A model generated the notes under the pieces. It was not told where the DNA came from, ran no database searches, and saw nothing but the letters and a program-made list of their open reading frames with translations. The position numbers were made by a program, and so were the translations under genes. Shown piece by piece: positions 14,518 through 21,719 of a DNA stretch of 21,719 bases; position 1 is the stretch's first letter, and each line of letters opens with the position of its first letter. Source of the DNA: JBOGGN01 sp050744165 (lineage in GTDB: Bacteria; Actinomycetota; Acidimicrobiia; Acidimicrobiales; Palsa-688); contig JBOGGN010000145.1 of the NCBI GenBank assembly GCA_050744165.1, positions 1-21,719 on the forward strand. The letters run 5' to 3'.

Positions 14518-15467
14518 GCCCGCGCCCCCAGCCGCACCCGGGCGTCGATGATCGGGTAGAGCAGGTCAACCGCCAGGTTGAAGGCGACCACGACCAGGCC
14601 CGCGAAGAGGATGACGCCTTGGATCATCGGGTAATCAGCCGACCCGACGGACTGCAGGGTGAGAGCCCCGATCCCGGAGCGGCCGAAGATGAGCTCGACG
14701 ACCACCGCGCCCTCGATCAGCCCGGCCAGGATGGAGCCGAGCACGGTGAGCACGGGCAGGGCGGCGTTGCGGAGGGCGTGTCGGACCAGGATGCGAAAGT
14801 CGGCCAGGCCCTTGCTGCGGGCGGTACGGACGTAGTCCTCCCCCAACACGTCAACCAGCGAGGTCTGAAGCAGTCGCGCCACCAACGCGGTTGGGCCGAC
14901 GGCGAGGGTCATTGCGGGCAGGATGATGCTCTTCCACCCGGATTGCCCCGTCACGGGAAAGAACTTGATCTTGACCGACAAGGCGTAGATCAACAGGTAG
15001 GCAAGGAAAAAGCTGGGCACCGATGACCCCGACAGCTCCCCGACCCGCAAAACCTGCTGGAACCACCGTCCCCGCCAGTGGGCCCCGGCCAGCGCCAGGG
15101 GCAGGCACAAGGCAAGGATCATGGCCACCGCCACGAGCGCCAGTTCGGTCGTCGAGGGCAGGGCGGCGCGGATTTGGCCGGTCACGCTCTCATGGGTCAG
15201 GAGGGACCGCCCGAAATCGCCGTGCAGGGCGCTGCGCAGCCAGATCCCATACCGCACCACCAGGGGCTTGTTGAACCCGAGCCGGCGGCTCACCGCGTTG
15301 ATCTGGGCCGGGGTGGGGTCGACACCAGGCGGCAGGCCCGCCTCGGCGATCTTGCTCGAAGGATTGCCGGCGACGGTGCCGAGCGCGAAGGCGAGAAAGG
15401 AGAGACCGAAGAGCGTCGGTACGGCAAGCAACAGCCGCCCCGCCGCGTACCGGGCCCTCCCTTTCAA
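14514..15467 (-). CDS. ABC transporter permease, DppB/OppB type
   Basis: This 317-residue permease has the N-terminal helix AAGRLLLAVPTLFGLSFLAF, the LGFNKPLVVRYGIWLRSALHGDFGRS segment diagnostic of DppB/OppB/NikB, about six helices, and the EAA loop DYVRTARSKGLADFRILVRH. The only upstream-consistent start is TTG 15467, which lies in a 19-bp tandem duplication that also carries the stop of the binding-protein gene. A GAAAGGGAGG tract lies just inside the called start, but no ATG or GTG follows it at useful spacing. The start is therefore uncertain by a few codons. Confidence 0.92.
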   Translation of the reverse strand: MKGRARYAAGRLLLAVPTLFGLSFLAFALGTVAGNPSSKIAEAGLPPGVDPTPAQINAVSRRLGFNKPLVVRYGIWLRSALHGDFGRSLLTHESVTGQIRAALPSTTELALVAVAMILALCLPLALAGAHWRGRWFQQVLRVGELSGSSVPSFFLAYLLIYALSVKIKFFPVTGQSGWKSIILPAMTLAVGPTALVARLLQTSLVDVLGEDYVRTARSKGLADFRILVRHALRNAALPVLTVLGSILAGLIEGAVVVELIFGRSGIGALTLQSVGSADYPMIQGVILFAGLVVVAFNLAVDLLYPIIDARVRLGARA

Positions 15468-15496
15468 CCTACGAGGACCCTTTCAACCTACGAGGA
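15459..15496. repeat. Perfect 19-bp tandem duplication at the binding-protein/permease junction
   Basis: CCCTTTCAACCTACGAGGA is present at 15459-15477 and 15478-15496. On the minus strand the copies carry the TAG of the lipoprotein gene and the TTG start of the permease. The duplication moved two probably overlapping genes apart by 19 bp, changing their relative frame. Confidence 0.92.
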
Positions 15497-17929
15497 TTTC
15501 GTGAGGCTCACCCACCGCTGGCTCGTCTGGGAGGGATGAGGATCGCCCAGGTTGACCTTGCTCGACATGCCGTAGATGCGGTACTGGCCGACGACGGGGA
15601 TCACCTCGTTGGTCTGATCCTGGTTGACGAGGATCGCCATCATGTTGGCGGCCGCCATCTGGTTGACCGACTGGGTCTTGGCGTTGTTCGACATGGGCAC
15701 CAACGTCGAGTCGAACGGCCCCAGCTTGGCCGGCGTGTGGGTGGCGTCGGTTGTCGTGCTGCACGGCGTCATGCCGAAGGGGAACGTCCCGCCGCCGTGG
15801 TTGGCGCCGATCGCCCCGCTCGACGTGTCGTTGACCGCCGGGTCGATGGCGTTGGTGCCGTCGACCGGCGAGAAGCGGAAGTTGGACGATGACGCGCACG
15901 CCTGGCGCAGCACCGGCAGGAACGCCGCGTTGGCGTCGTTCTGGTTGGGAAGTTCGAGGTCGAGGTCCCAGTCGGAGGTGTTGTACATCTGGCCCCGGCC
16001 GACGGTGCCGTCGGTGCAGGTCACGGCGCTGTCGCAGCTCCCGCGCTCGTTGATCAGGTTGACCCCGATGGCCTTCATCTGAGCCCCCAACAGGTCGTAG
16101 GCCGACTGGGGGACGAGCGAGATGCCGATCATGTATAGCGTGAGCTGGCGGCCGGTCGTAAAGCGGCTGTCACCGTGCCAGGCCCGGTACTCGCCCGCGC
16201 CGCAGGCGGTGTTGGCGCCCGGGGCGCCGCTACCGCAGGTCCAGCCGTCGGCATCGAGGATCATCTTGGCCTTGTTGGCATCGGTGACGAGGGGTGGCAC
16301 CATGTTCTGGAAGGTGCCGAGAATGCCCGGTGGTGACATCCACCGGCCGGGTGCCGCGTTGCCCGAGTAGATGGCGCTGACGACCGCCGCGCGGTCGATG
16401 CCGTAGGAGGTCGCCTGGCGTACCTTCGGGTCGGTGCCGATGTCGAAGGTGTAGTTCGCCGGTGTCGACGGCCCGACCAGGTTCATGTCGAGTGTGGCCG
16501 GCGTCTTCTTCACGACCTTGTTCACATAGATGAGTGAGTTCTGGCCGTAGGGCGCGCTGACCACCCGGTCACCCATGGCCTTTACCGCCGTGGTGTCGAG
16601 CGGGTTGATGTCGATGTCGAGGTCGTACTTTCCCGACTCGAGCCCTGCCGTCCGTACCGCGGGGTCGGCGATGAACGTGTAGTTCATGGCGTGCACCTGG
16701 GCCGCTGGCGTCCCCCAGTAAGTGGTGTTGGCCACGAAGGATGCTGTCCCGCCGCCCTGCGGGTTGGTCGGGCTGTAACTGACGTACTTGAACGGCCCCG
16801 TCCCTTCCGGCGTCCCCGGGACGAGCGGGGTAGCCGTGAGGTTCGGCTCACCGAGAACCTCGGCGCCGGCCGGGATGCCGCCGGTGCTGCCGTCGAGATG
16901 GCGGCCGAGGTAGCGGGGGCTCGACAAGCCCGGCGTCTGCATCGACGCGGGGGCCATCATTGGCTTGCCCGAGCTGTCACGGAGCACCTCGACGATGGCG
17001 CCCTTCGGATGCACGATCTGCTCGGGCAACTCCAGGTTCTGCGCCCGGGGGGTGAAGTCGACGGTGTAGTCATCGATCTTCTCCACCGAGTCGTACTGGC
17101 ACAGCGTGGTGCTGCTGGTGCAGCCCATAGCCGAGCCGGCCAGGGCCATGGTGAAGGCGAGGGTGTTCTCACCGTCGGAGGTCGAGCCGCTCAGCGGCTG
17201 GCGGTCCCGCCAGGTCCAGATGACGTCGTCCGCGGTGAGCGGCTGGCCGTCCTGGAAGGTGACGCCCTGGCGGATGTGGAACCGCCAGGTGTCAGTGCAG
17301 AACGGGCGGTCCTGGATGCCGCTGCACGTCGGGTACGGGGTCGGCGTGCTCGGCAGGGCGGCCGGCTGGGTCCCCATTCCGTCGACGGTGTTGCGGTTGG
17401 TCCCGACCGGGATGTCCTGCCAGCTGACGGCGAGACCGCCGGTCAGGCTGAAGTCGGACTTCATGATGACGAGTGGCTCGTTCAGGTTCGAGTTGAGGGG
17501 GTACACGAACGCGCTCGACGAGTAGCCCGGACCCGACCCGCTGTCGCTGCTGATCCACTGGTCCGCGTTGGCGGCGATGTTGACTGTCCCCGACGCCAGC
17601 GAGAACCCGGAGTCCTTGGCACCCCCGGGGCCGCTGCTGTTGAGGATCACATCGGTGTCGGCGACGGGTGCCGCGAGGAACTTGGCCGCCACCAACTGGG
17701 CTTCGGTCCCGTAGCTCCCGTTCTTGGACTTGTAACTGGCCTCAGCCGACTGCAGCATCTGGGTCGAGGTCTTGGCTTTGGCGGCACTGGAGCAGCCGAC
17801 GGTCAGGCTGGCGACGAGAACGATCACCCCGAAGGCGGTCGCCATCGGGACCCCATGGGTCCTCTGCGTCCCCTGGTTGGGCTCATCCTGCTGCCACACG
17901 CGCTTGCAGGGACCGATCATGGCCTCCAC
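15488..17929 (-). CDS. Substrate-binding lipoprotein of the peptide/nickel ABC importer (SBP_bac_5), with pilin-like N-terminal insert
   Basis: This exported protein has 813 codons from GTG 17929. ATG 17920 and ATG 17845 are alternatives, the last starting directly at the signal peptide MATAFGVIVLVASLTVGC. C46 is the likely lipid-modified cysteine, although Thr at -3 is not the preferred residue. The family-5 core is clear: WRFHIRQGVTFQDGQPLTADDVIWTW (about 217-242), GTGPFKYVSY, and VRQATSYGIDRAAVVSAIYSG. Residues about 55-115 (SAEASYKSKNGSYGTEAQLV...GFSLASGTVN) look like the globular part of a type IV pilin or pseudopilin, which is unusual. Several Cys pairs (TCSGIQDRPFC, CGSGAPGANTAC, CDSAVTC) suggest disulfides. 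The length exceeds the usual 500-600. It is the first gene of the ABC operon, and its substrate is unknown. Confidence 0.88.
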   Translation of the reverse strand: MEAMIGPCKRVWQQDEPNQGTQRTHGVPMATAFGVIVLVASLTVGCSSAAKAKTSTQMLQSAEASYKSKNGSYGTEAQLVAAKFLAAPVADTDVILNSSGPGGAKDSGFSLASGTVNIAANADQWISSDSGSGPGYSSSAFVYPLNSNLNEPLVIMKSDFSLTGGLAVSWQDIPVGTNRNTVDGMGTQPAALPSTPTPYPTCSGIQDRPFCTDTWRFHIRQGVTFQDGQPLTADDVIWTWRDRQPLSGSTSDGENTLAFTMALAGSAMGCTSSTTLCQYDSVEKIDDYTVDFTPRAQNLELPEQIVHPKGAIVEVLRDSSGKPMMAPASMQTPGLSSPRYLGRHLDGSTGGIPAGAEVLGEPNLTATPLVPGTPEGTGPFKYVSYSPTNPQGGGTASFVANTTYWGTPAAQVHAMNYTFIADPAVRTAGLESGKYDLDIDINPLDTTAVKAMGDRVVSAPYGQNSLIYVNKVVKKTPATLDMNLVGPSTPANYTFDIGTDPKVRQATSYGIDRAAVVSAIYSGNAAPGRWMSPPGILGTFQNMVPPLVTDANKAKMILDADGWTCGSGAPGANTACGAGEYRAWHGDSRFTTGRQLTLYMIGISLVPQSAYDLLGAQMKAIGVNLINERGSCDSAVTCTDGTVGRGQMYNTSDWDLDLELPNQNDANAAFLPVLRQACASSSNFRFSPVDGTNAIDPAVNDTSSGAIGANHGGGTFPFGMTPCSTTTDATHTPAKLGPFDSTLVPMSNNAKTQSVNQMAAANMMAILVNQDQTNEVIPVVGQYRIYGMSSKVNLGDPHPSQTSQRWVSLTKSS

Positions 17930-18116
17930 ACCCCCGCTTTGTTGAGAGTCATCGAAACACCTGCGCCTGCCCGGCGTGCAGGACGGGGCGGAACCTTAGC
18001 TGACCGGGCCAGATAGAGGAAGTCCGATGATAGGAGCGTCTTCAGAGTCCGGCGGGGAATTTCTTGAGTGCCTTGGGCCGGGTTGGCGCCCCCCTCTTAG
18101 CACCCCGGAAAGAAGG

Positions 18117-19247
18117 TCAGCCGTCCGGGTCCGGGGGGTCTGGAAGGGCGTAGCGCTCCTCGAAGTGGAAGAACCGGTAGGACAGCACCGCGGCCAGCCA
18201 CAGCACAACGAAGACGGCCACGATGGCGTACCCCAGCGTCTCGAAGTTGAGCCGGTTGATGTCGAGCACGAGTCGGGACTTCCAGTGGGCGTTGGCCGCC
18301 AGCACCTTCAGGAGTTCGAGGCCGCCCACGGCGCTGGCGATGAAGATCCCGAGCCCGACGGTGGCCATGTTGTAGTACATCTTCCGGAACGGGCTCATGA
18401 ACGCCCAGCCGTAGGCCTGGGTCATGACAACGCCGTCGGTGGTGTCCATGAGCACCATGCCCGCGGTGTAGAGGAGCGGCAGGGCGAGGAGGGCGCCGAA
18501 AGGGGCTCCGCGGTGGTCGCCGTTCACATTGTTGGTCGCCGCGGCCGCGGTCAGGGCCACCACGCCGACCTGGGTGGCGGTGTCGAATCCCAGGCCGAAC
18601 AGCACACCGACGGGGTACATCTGCCAGGAGTCGGAGATGAATCGGCGCCACCGCCGACCGAGCAGTCGGTTGATGAACCCCCGCTGGACCATGATCTGGT
18701 CAAGGTCCTCTTGGCGGTAGGTGCCCTGCTTCGCCTTTCGCCAGACATCGATGACGCTGGCCAGGATGAACGCGTCCAGCGTGGCGATGGCCAAGAGGAA
18801 CAGCCCCGAGACGAGGGCCCCGATGGTGCTGCCCGCCGACTGGAGCCGCGGGATCTGGCGCTGCACCGCCTCGGCAGAGATGGCGATGGCCAGGGTCAGG
18901 GCTATCACGACCGTGGAATGCCCGAGGGCAAAGAAGTAACCGACCGACTGGCGGCGCTTGCCCTGCTGCATCAGGTAGCGGGTCGTGTCGTCGATGGCGG
19001 AGATGTGGTCGGCGTCGAAGGCGTGGCGGACGCCGAACCCGAAGGCAAGGCTTCCCGTGGCGGCGTAGGCGGCGCCATAAGCGTGCTGGTAGTGCAGGAA
19101 GGCCAGCCACGCCACCACCCCGAGCAGGCCCGCGGAGCCGTACATCAGGCCAAGGGTGCGTAGGTCCCGGCGGGTGAAGTGGCGCCCCTTGCCAGCCGTG
19201 ACCGGTGCCCGCGGGTCTGTCCCTCGCTCCAGCGTGGGCGCGGTCAT
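18117..19247 (-). CDS. NiCoT-family nickel/cobalt permease
   Basis: This 376-residue polytopic inner-membrane secondary transporter imports Ni2+ and/or Co2+. The family signature is complete: RHAFDADHISAIDDTTR (HX4DH in helix 2, residues about 74-90), FFALGHSTVV, LGFDTATQ and GMVLMDTTDG. The Ni/Co preference cannot be read from these motifs. The start ATG 19247 follows a near-leaderless promoter with an embedded palindrome, so the gene is probably metal-repressed. The ABC importer starts 187 bp downstream on the same strand, in a spacer with no convincing terminator. Read-through into the ABC operon is therefore possible. Confidence 0.95.
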   Translation of the reverse strand: MTAPTLERGTDPRAPVTAGKGRHFTRRDLRTLGLMYGSAGLLGVVAWLAFLHYQHAYGAAYAATGSLAFGFGVRHAFDADHISAIDDTTRYLMQQGKRRQSVGYFFALGHSTVVIALTLAIAISAEAVQRQIPRLQSAGSTIGALVSGLFLLAIATLDAFILASVIDVWRKAKQGTYRQEDLDQIMVQRGFINRLLGRRWRRFISDSWQMYPVGVLFGLGFDTATQVGVVALTAAAATNNVNGDHRGAPFGALLALPLLYTAGMVLMDTTDGVVMTQAYGWAFMSPFRKMYYNMATVGLGIFIASAVGGLELLKVLAANAHWKSRLVLDINRLNFETLGYAIVAVFVVLWLAAVLSYRFFHFEERYALPDPPDPDG

Positions 19248-19256
19248 GCCATCTGC

Positions 19257-19285
19257 AAGCTACTGCGACCAGATCGCAGTAGCAA
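19257..19285 (-). promoter_or_regulatory. NiCoT promoter with operator dyad between -35 and -10
   Basis: On the minus strand, TTGCTA (19280-19285), a 17-nt spacer and TAGCTT (19257-19262) make a textbook promoter. A perfect 10-bp inverted repeat, GCTACTGCGA and TCGCAGTAGC around a 5-nt centre (19259-19283), fills it. The predicted transcription start is about 3 nt before the ATG. A bound dimer would block polymerase. TGCGA-N5-TCGCA resembles the dyad style of Fur/Nur-type sites, but the regulator is an inference. Confidence 0.75.
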
Positions 19286-19336
19286 CCCCGAGCGAGAAGC
19301 GGACCGAAGGAGGCCGCCATCCCGACTGGGAGTGAC

Positions 19337-19378
19337 GCCGGCCTCGCAGCGCGTGGCAGCTATGGCTGCGAGGCCGGC
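19337..19378 (-). terminator. 13-bp-stem terminator after the PepSY-like gene
   Basis: Arms GCCGGCCTCGCAG (19337-19349) and CTGCGAGGCCGGC (19366-19378) are exact complements around a 16-nt loop. The hairpin begins 10 nt after the PepSY-like stop. There is no U-tract, which is common in GC-rich actinobacteria. It separates this gene from the NiCoT promoter. Confidence 0.8.
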
Positions 19379-19388
19379 TTTGGGGGCT

Positions 19389-19892
19389 TTAGCCGCTCGT
19401 GGTGCTGCTGCCGGAGCTGGTACCGGTGCCGTTACCGCTCGCGGGGGCGCTACCGCCACCCGGGCCACCCGGGCCGCCGGCGCCGCCCGGACCGCCTTGC
19501 ATGACGGTGAAGGAACTGTCGAGATGTACCTCGACCTGGCTACCGTCCGACTTGGTGACGGTCACCTCGTAGCCGTTGCCAGAAAAGTCGGTCGTCACCG
19601 CGCCGGCGGTTCCACTTCCGACGCTCTTGACCGCTGCGGTTTGGGCCTTGTCCGCCGCGGTCCCGGTGACGGGTTTCTCTGCGTCCTCGTGGGCTGCGGT
19701 GCCGTGGGCGGGCATGGAGGGCGGCGTCGACGCGGACGAGCCGGAGCTCGATGCCGAGGAGGGAGTTGACGTTGGCGTGGGCGAGGTGGCGGCGCTGGCG
19801 ATACCGAGGCCGCCGAGGGTGAGGCCGGCGACCAGTCCGGCGGCCGCACCGGCGCCGACGCGGGTCCGGCGCTTCCTTGCGGGCGTGTCCAT
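19389..19892 (-). CDS. Small secreted PepSY-like protein with Gly/Ser-rich tail
   Basis: This 167-residue exported protein begins with a twin-basic signal region (PARKRRTRVG, hydrophobic core to ASA, about 1-35). A Ser/Thr/Pro linker (36-60) follows, then one PepSY-like domain (about 70-128): EKPVTGTAADKAQTAAVKSVGSG, GYEVTVTKSDGSQVEVHLDSSFTV. The tail (129-167) is Gly/Ser-rich and low-complexity. Proteins of this form are common in actinobacteria. The role is unknown, with protease inhibition or envelope sensing only suggested for the domain. ATG 19892 is chosen because AAAGGA lies about 5 nt upstream and the signal peptide starts there. An upstream GTG at 19943 adds 17 residues before the signal. 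The gene carries its own terminator. Confidence 0.82.
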   Translation of the reverse strand: MDTPARKRRTRVGAGAAAGLVAGLTLGGLGIASAATSPTPTSTPSSASSSGSSASTPPSMPAHGTAAHEDAEKPVTGTAADKAQTAAVKSVGSGTAGAVTTDFSGNGYEVTVTKSDGSQVEVHLDSSFTVMQGGPGGAGGPGGPGGGSAPASGNGTGTSSGSSTTSG

Positions 19893-20063
19893 GTGGGGTC
19901 CTTTCGTGTCTGCGCTGGGGGGCGCTTGGGGAGTGACCACCACGATGCGACCGCCACCGCAGAGAACCCACAGAATCCCGGCAGAACTCCCCGAGAACTG
20001 TCGGGCACAACACGTGGGTCACGGCTCGGCCCGGCCAGGCGGCACCCACCGGAGGCTCGGCCG

Positions 20064-21719
20064 CTAGTGGTGGGTCGAAGGCACTTCGATCTCGGGCTCT
20101 GGGAGGATCCGGTACAGCGGGTTGAGGATGGCCAACTTCCCGCCGTGGTCTCCCACGGTGCCCTCGGCCACGAGGCGGACGCCGGGCGCCAGGCCAGCCA
20201 CGTGCTTGCGGCCCAGAAACACCAGGTTGATGCCGCCCGTCCCGTCCACGATCACGCATTCGAGGGTCGCCACCCCGGCCCACGGCTGGACCCGCTGGCT
20301 CCTGATCCTGCCCGCCACTCGGGCCCGCTGGCGGTAGCCCAGCTGGGCGATGGGTACCACCGCGCCCTCGGAGACCTCCTCGGGGGAGACGATCGGGGCG
20401 TCAGGGACGGCGGTCAGGGTGCGGCCCTCCCGCCGGGTGTCGCGCTTGGCCACCCGGCGAGCAGCGTTGGCGGAGGCGCCGGGCGTTTTCCCAACCCCAG
20501 CGCCAACCCCAGCCCCGACGCTGTTCAGCACTTCCTCGAGCGACCGCTCCCGGGCCCGCTGACCGAGGTGGTAGGGAACGAAGGTCACGTTGGCGTGCGG
20601 CAGGCCGCTGACGGCCACCGCAATGTGGTCCGCGGTGCGGTCGTGGAGCAGCCGGTGCCAGGCCCGGGTGTAGGCCCGGCGGGGCAGGAGCAGGCTGACC
20701 TCGGTGTCAGAGTCCAGCAGGGCATCGGCGCACAGCTCCACCGCGGCCCGGGTGAGGCGGCGGTCGGGGACGTCGATCAGCTCCAGCGGCAACCGGGACA
20801 GGCCGAGGCGGCGCCACTCGTTGGTCAGGCGGTCGGCGTGTTCCCGGTCAAGGACGAAGTGCACCGCGCGCAGGTCGTCGGGCGTCAGCGTGCGGGCGTA
20901 TTGGATGGCCCGGGCCGAGGCCACGTCCAGGTTCTCGATCAGGACGAACACCACGTGGCGGCGCAGGATCGGCGCCTCGGCGGCCTTAGGGGCGTCCTCG
21001 GCCAGCTCGACCGCCTCGGATTCGTACTCCTTGTTGAGCCGGGTCAGGCCGTAAACCATGACCGGGATGAACAGGCACACCACCCAGGCGCCGGCGGTGA
21101 ACTTGGTCACCAGGATGACGATGTCGACGACCAGGGACAGCACGGCGCCGATCCCGTTGATGGCCAATCCCTTGCGCCAGTGGGGCTCCTTGTGGGTGAG
21201 GTGGTGCTTGGCCATACCCGACTGGCTCATGGAGAAGCTGGTGAACACGCCGATGGCATACAGCGGGATCAGCCGGTCGACCTGGGCGCCGGTGGCGAGA
21301 AGCAGGACCGTGGCCACCACTGCCAACGAGATGATGCCGTTGGAAAACACCAGGCGGTGCCCTCGCTTGGTCAGCTGCCGGGGCATGAAGTTGTCGCCGG
21401 CATGGAAGGAGGCGAGGCGGGGGAAGTCGGCGAAGCTGGTATTGGCCGCCAGCACCAGGATCAAGAGCGTGCCCACCTGCAGCATGTAGAAGAGGATGGT
21501 GCCGATCGGGCCGGCCCCGAAGACCTGCTTGCCGACCTGCGAGATGACCGTCGGCGTCCCGGAGATGAAGGGGATCGGGTGGACCTGGGTCGACAGGGAT
21601 GACAGGCCGAGGAACAGGGCGCCCAGCGTCGCCCCCATGATGATGAGCGTCCGGCGGGCGTTAAGCCACTCCGGGCGGCGGAAGGCGGTGACACCGTTGG
21701 AGATGGCCTCGACGCCGGT
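20064..21719 (-). CDS. APC-superfamily (KimA/YdaO-like) permease with C-terminal OB-fold, 5' end beyond window
   Basis: The frame is open from the right edge to TAG 20064, with 551 residues visible. It enters in mid-transporter (TGVEAISNGVTAFRRPEW, typical of APC/KimA-like permeases) and shows about six further helices, including YMLQVGTLLILVLAANTSFADFP and RLIPLYAIGVFTSFSMSQ. A cytosolic domain (RRHVVFVLIENLDVASARAIQYAR...) follows, then a linker with VGAGVGAGVG. A final segment of about 85 residues (YRQRARVAGRIRSQRVQPWAGVATLECVIVDGTGGINLVFLGRKHVAGL...) has the strand pattern of an OB-fold nucleic-acid-binding domain. KimA-type relatives import potassium. In mycobacteria, as I recall, an APC permease (Rv2690c) and an OB-fold protein (Rv2694c) are close neighbours, so this looks like a fusion of the two. 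Confidence 0.88.
   Translation of the reverse strand, partial: TGVEAISNGVTAFRRPEWLNARRTLIIMGATLGALFLGLSSLSTQVHPIPFISGTPTVISQVGKQVFGAGPIGTILFYMLQVGTLLILVLAANTSFADFPRLASFHAGDNFMPRQLTKRGHRLVFSNGIISLAVVATVLLLATGAQVDRLIPLYAIGVFTSFSMSQSGMAKHHLTHKEPHWRKGLAINGIGAVLSLVVDIVILVTKFTAGAWVVCLFIPVMVYGLTRLNKEYESEAVELAEDAPKAAEAPILRRHVVFVLIENLDVASARAIQYARTLTPDDLRAVHFVLDREHADRLTNEWRRLGLSRLPLELIDVPDRRLTRAAVELCADALLDSDTEVSLLLPRRAYTRAWHRLLHDRTADHIAVAVSGLPHANVTFVPYHLGQRARERSLEEVLNSVGAGVGAGVGKTPGASANAARRVAKRDTRREGRTLTAVPDAPIVSPEEVSEGAVVPIAQLGYRQRARVAGRIRSQRVQPWAGVATLECVIVDGTGGINLVFLGRKHVAGLAPGVRLVAEGTVGDHGGKLAILNPLYRILPEPEIEVPSTHH

Noticed and set aside
16691..18016. 441-residue plus-strand ORF
   Set aside because: It is antisense to the binding-protein gene and shows no family motif.
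17930..18116. Riboswitch or terminator between the NiCoT and binding-protein genes
   Set aside because: Only a 5-bp CCGGG/CCCGG pairing and no recognisable riboswitch core could be found.
19893..21602. 569-residue plus-strand ORF
   Set aside because: It is antisense to the APC permease, whose frame has clear transporter and OB-fold sequence.

Overview
The window is GC-rich and densely coded, with GTG and TTG starts, 4-bp GTGA/ATGA stop-start overlaps, and several promoters whose -10 box (TANNNT) lies 6-9 nt before the start codon, which implies leaderless mRNAs. The VWA protein of the COG4867 type, the APC permease carrying a C-terminal OB-fold, and the secreted PepSY-like protein all point to an actinobacterium. 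An uncultured Acidimicrobiia-like lineage is my guess from gene style, not a measured placement. No rRNA, tRNA, CRISPR array or transposase gene was seen.

Layout. 1-2972 (minus): an envelope glycan cassette of a SAM methyltransferase, a GT2 polyprenyl-phosphate sugar transferase, and a GT-C-like membrane glycosyltransferase cut by the left edge. 3054-3518 (minus): a PrxQ/Bcp-type peroxiredoxin whose peroxidatic cysteine codon is an in-frame TGA, followed by a good bacterial SECIS-like hairpin. It reads as a selenoprotein that ordinary gene callers would split or miss, and it is the main discovery here. 3650-5686 (plus): a large VWA protein. 5699-6986 (minus): ispE and a Fur-family regulator, separated by a six-unit tandem repeat that supplies the ispE start codon. 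7098-7163: a perfect AT-rich 21-bp inverted repeat. 7170-8830 (minus): a CurA/PGR-type NADP-dependent oxidoreductase and a HAD hydrolase in one overlapping pair. 9011-11530 (plus): a surface-anchored BNR/Asp-box protein with CWB2-like repeats.

11535-17929 (minus): a complete five-gene ABC importer of the peptide/nickel family (lipoprotein, two permeases, two ATPases), translationally coupled. Its lipoprotein has an extra pilin-like segment at the N-terminus. Upstream on the same strand, 18117-19247 encodes a NiCoT nickel/cobalt permease whose promoter contains a perfect 10-bp dyad between the -35 and -10 boxes, so metal-dependent repression is likely. Next come a secreted PepSY-like protein (19389-19892) with its own terminator, and an APC/KimA-like permease with a C-terminal OB-fold (20064 to the right edge).

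Functionally, the window mixes envelope glycan assembly, peroxide defence, isoprenoid synthesis, metal regulation and transport, and peptide or metal-chelate uptake. Short tandem duplications recur at gene borders and suggest frequent slipped-strand events in this genome.
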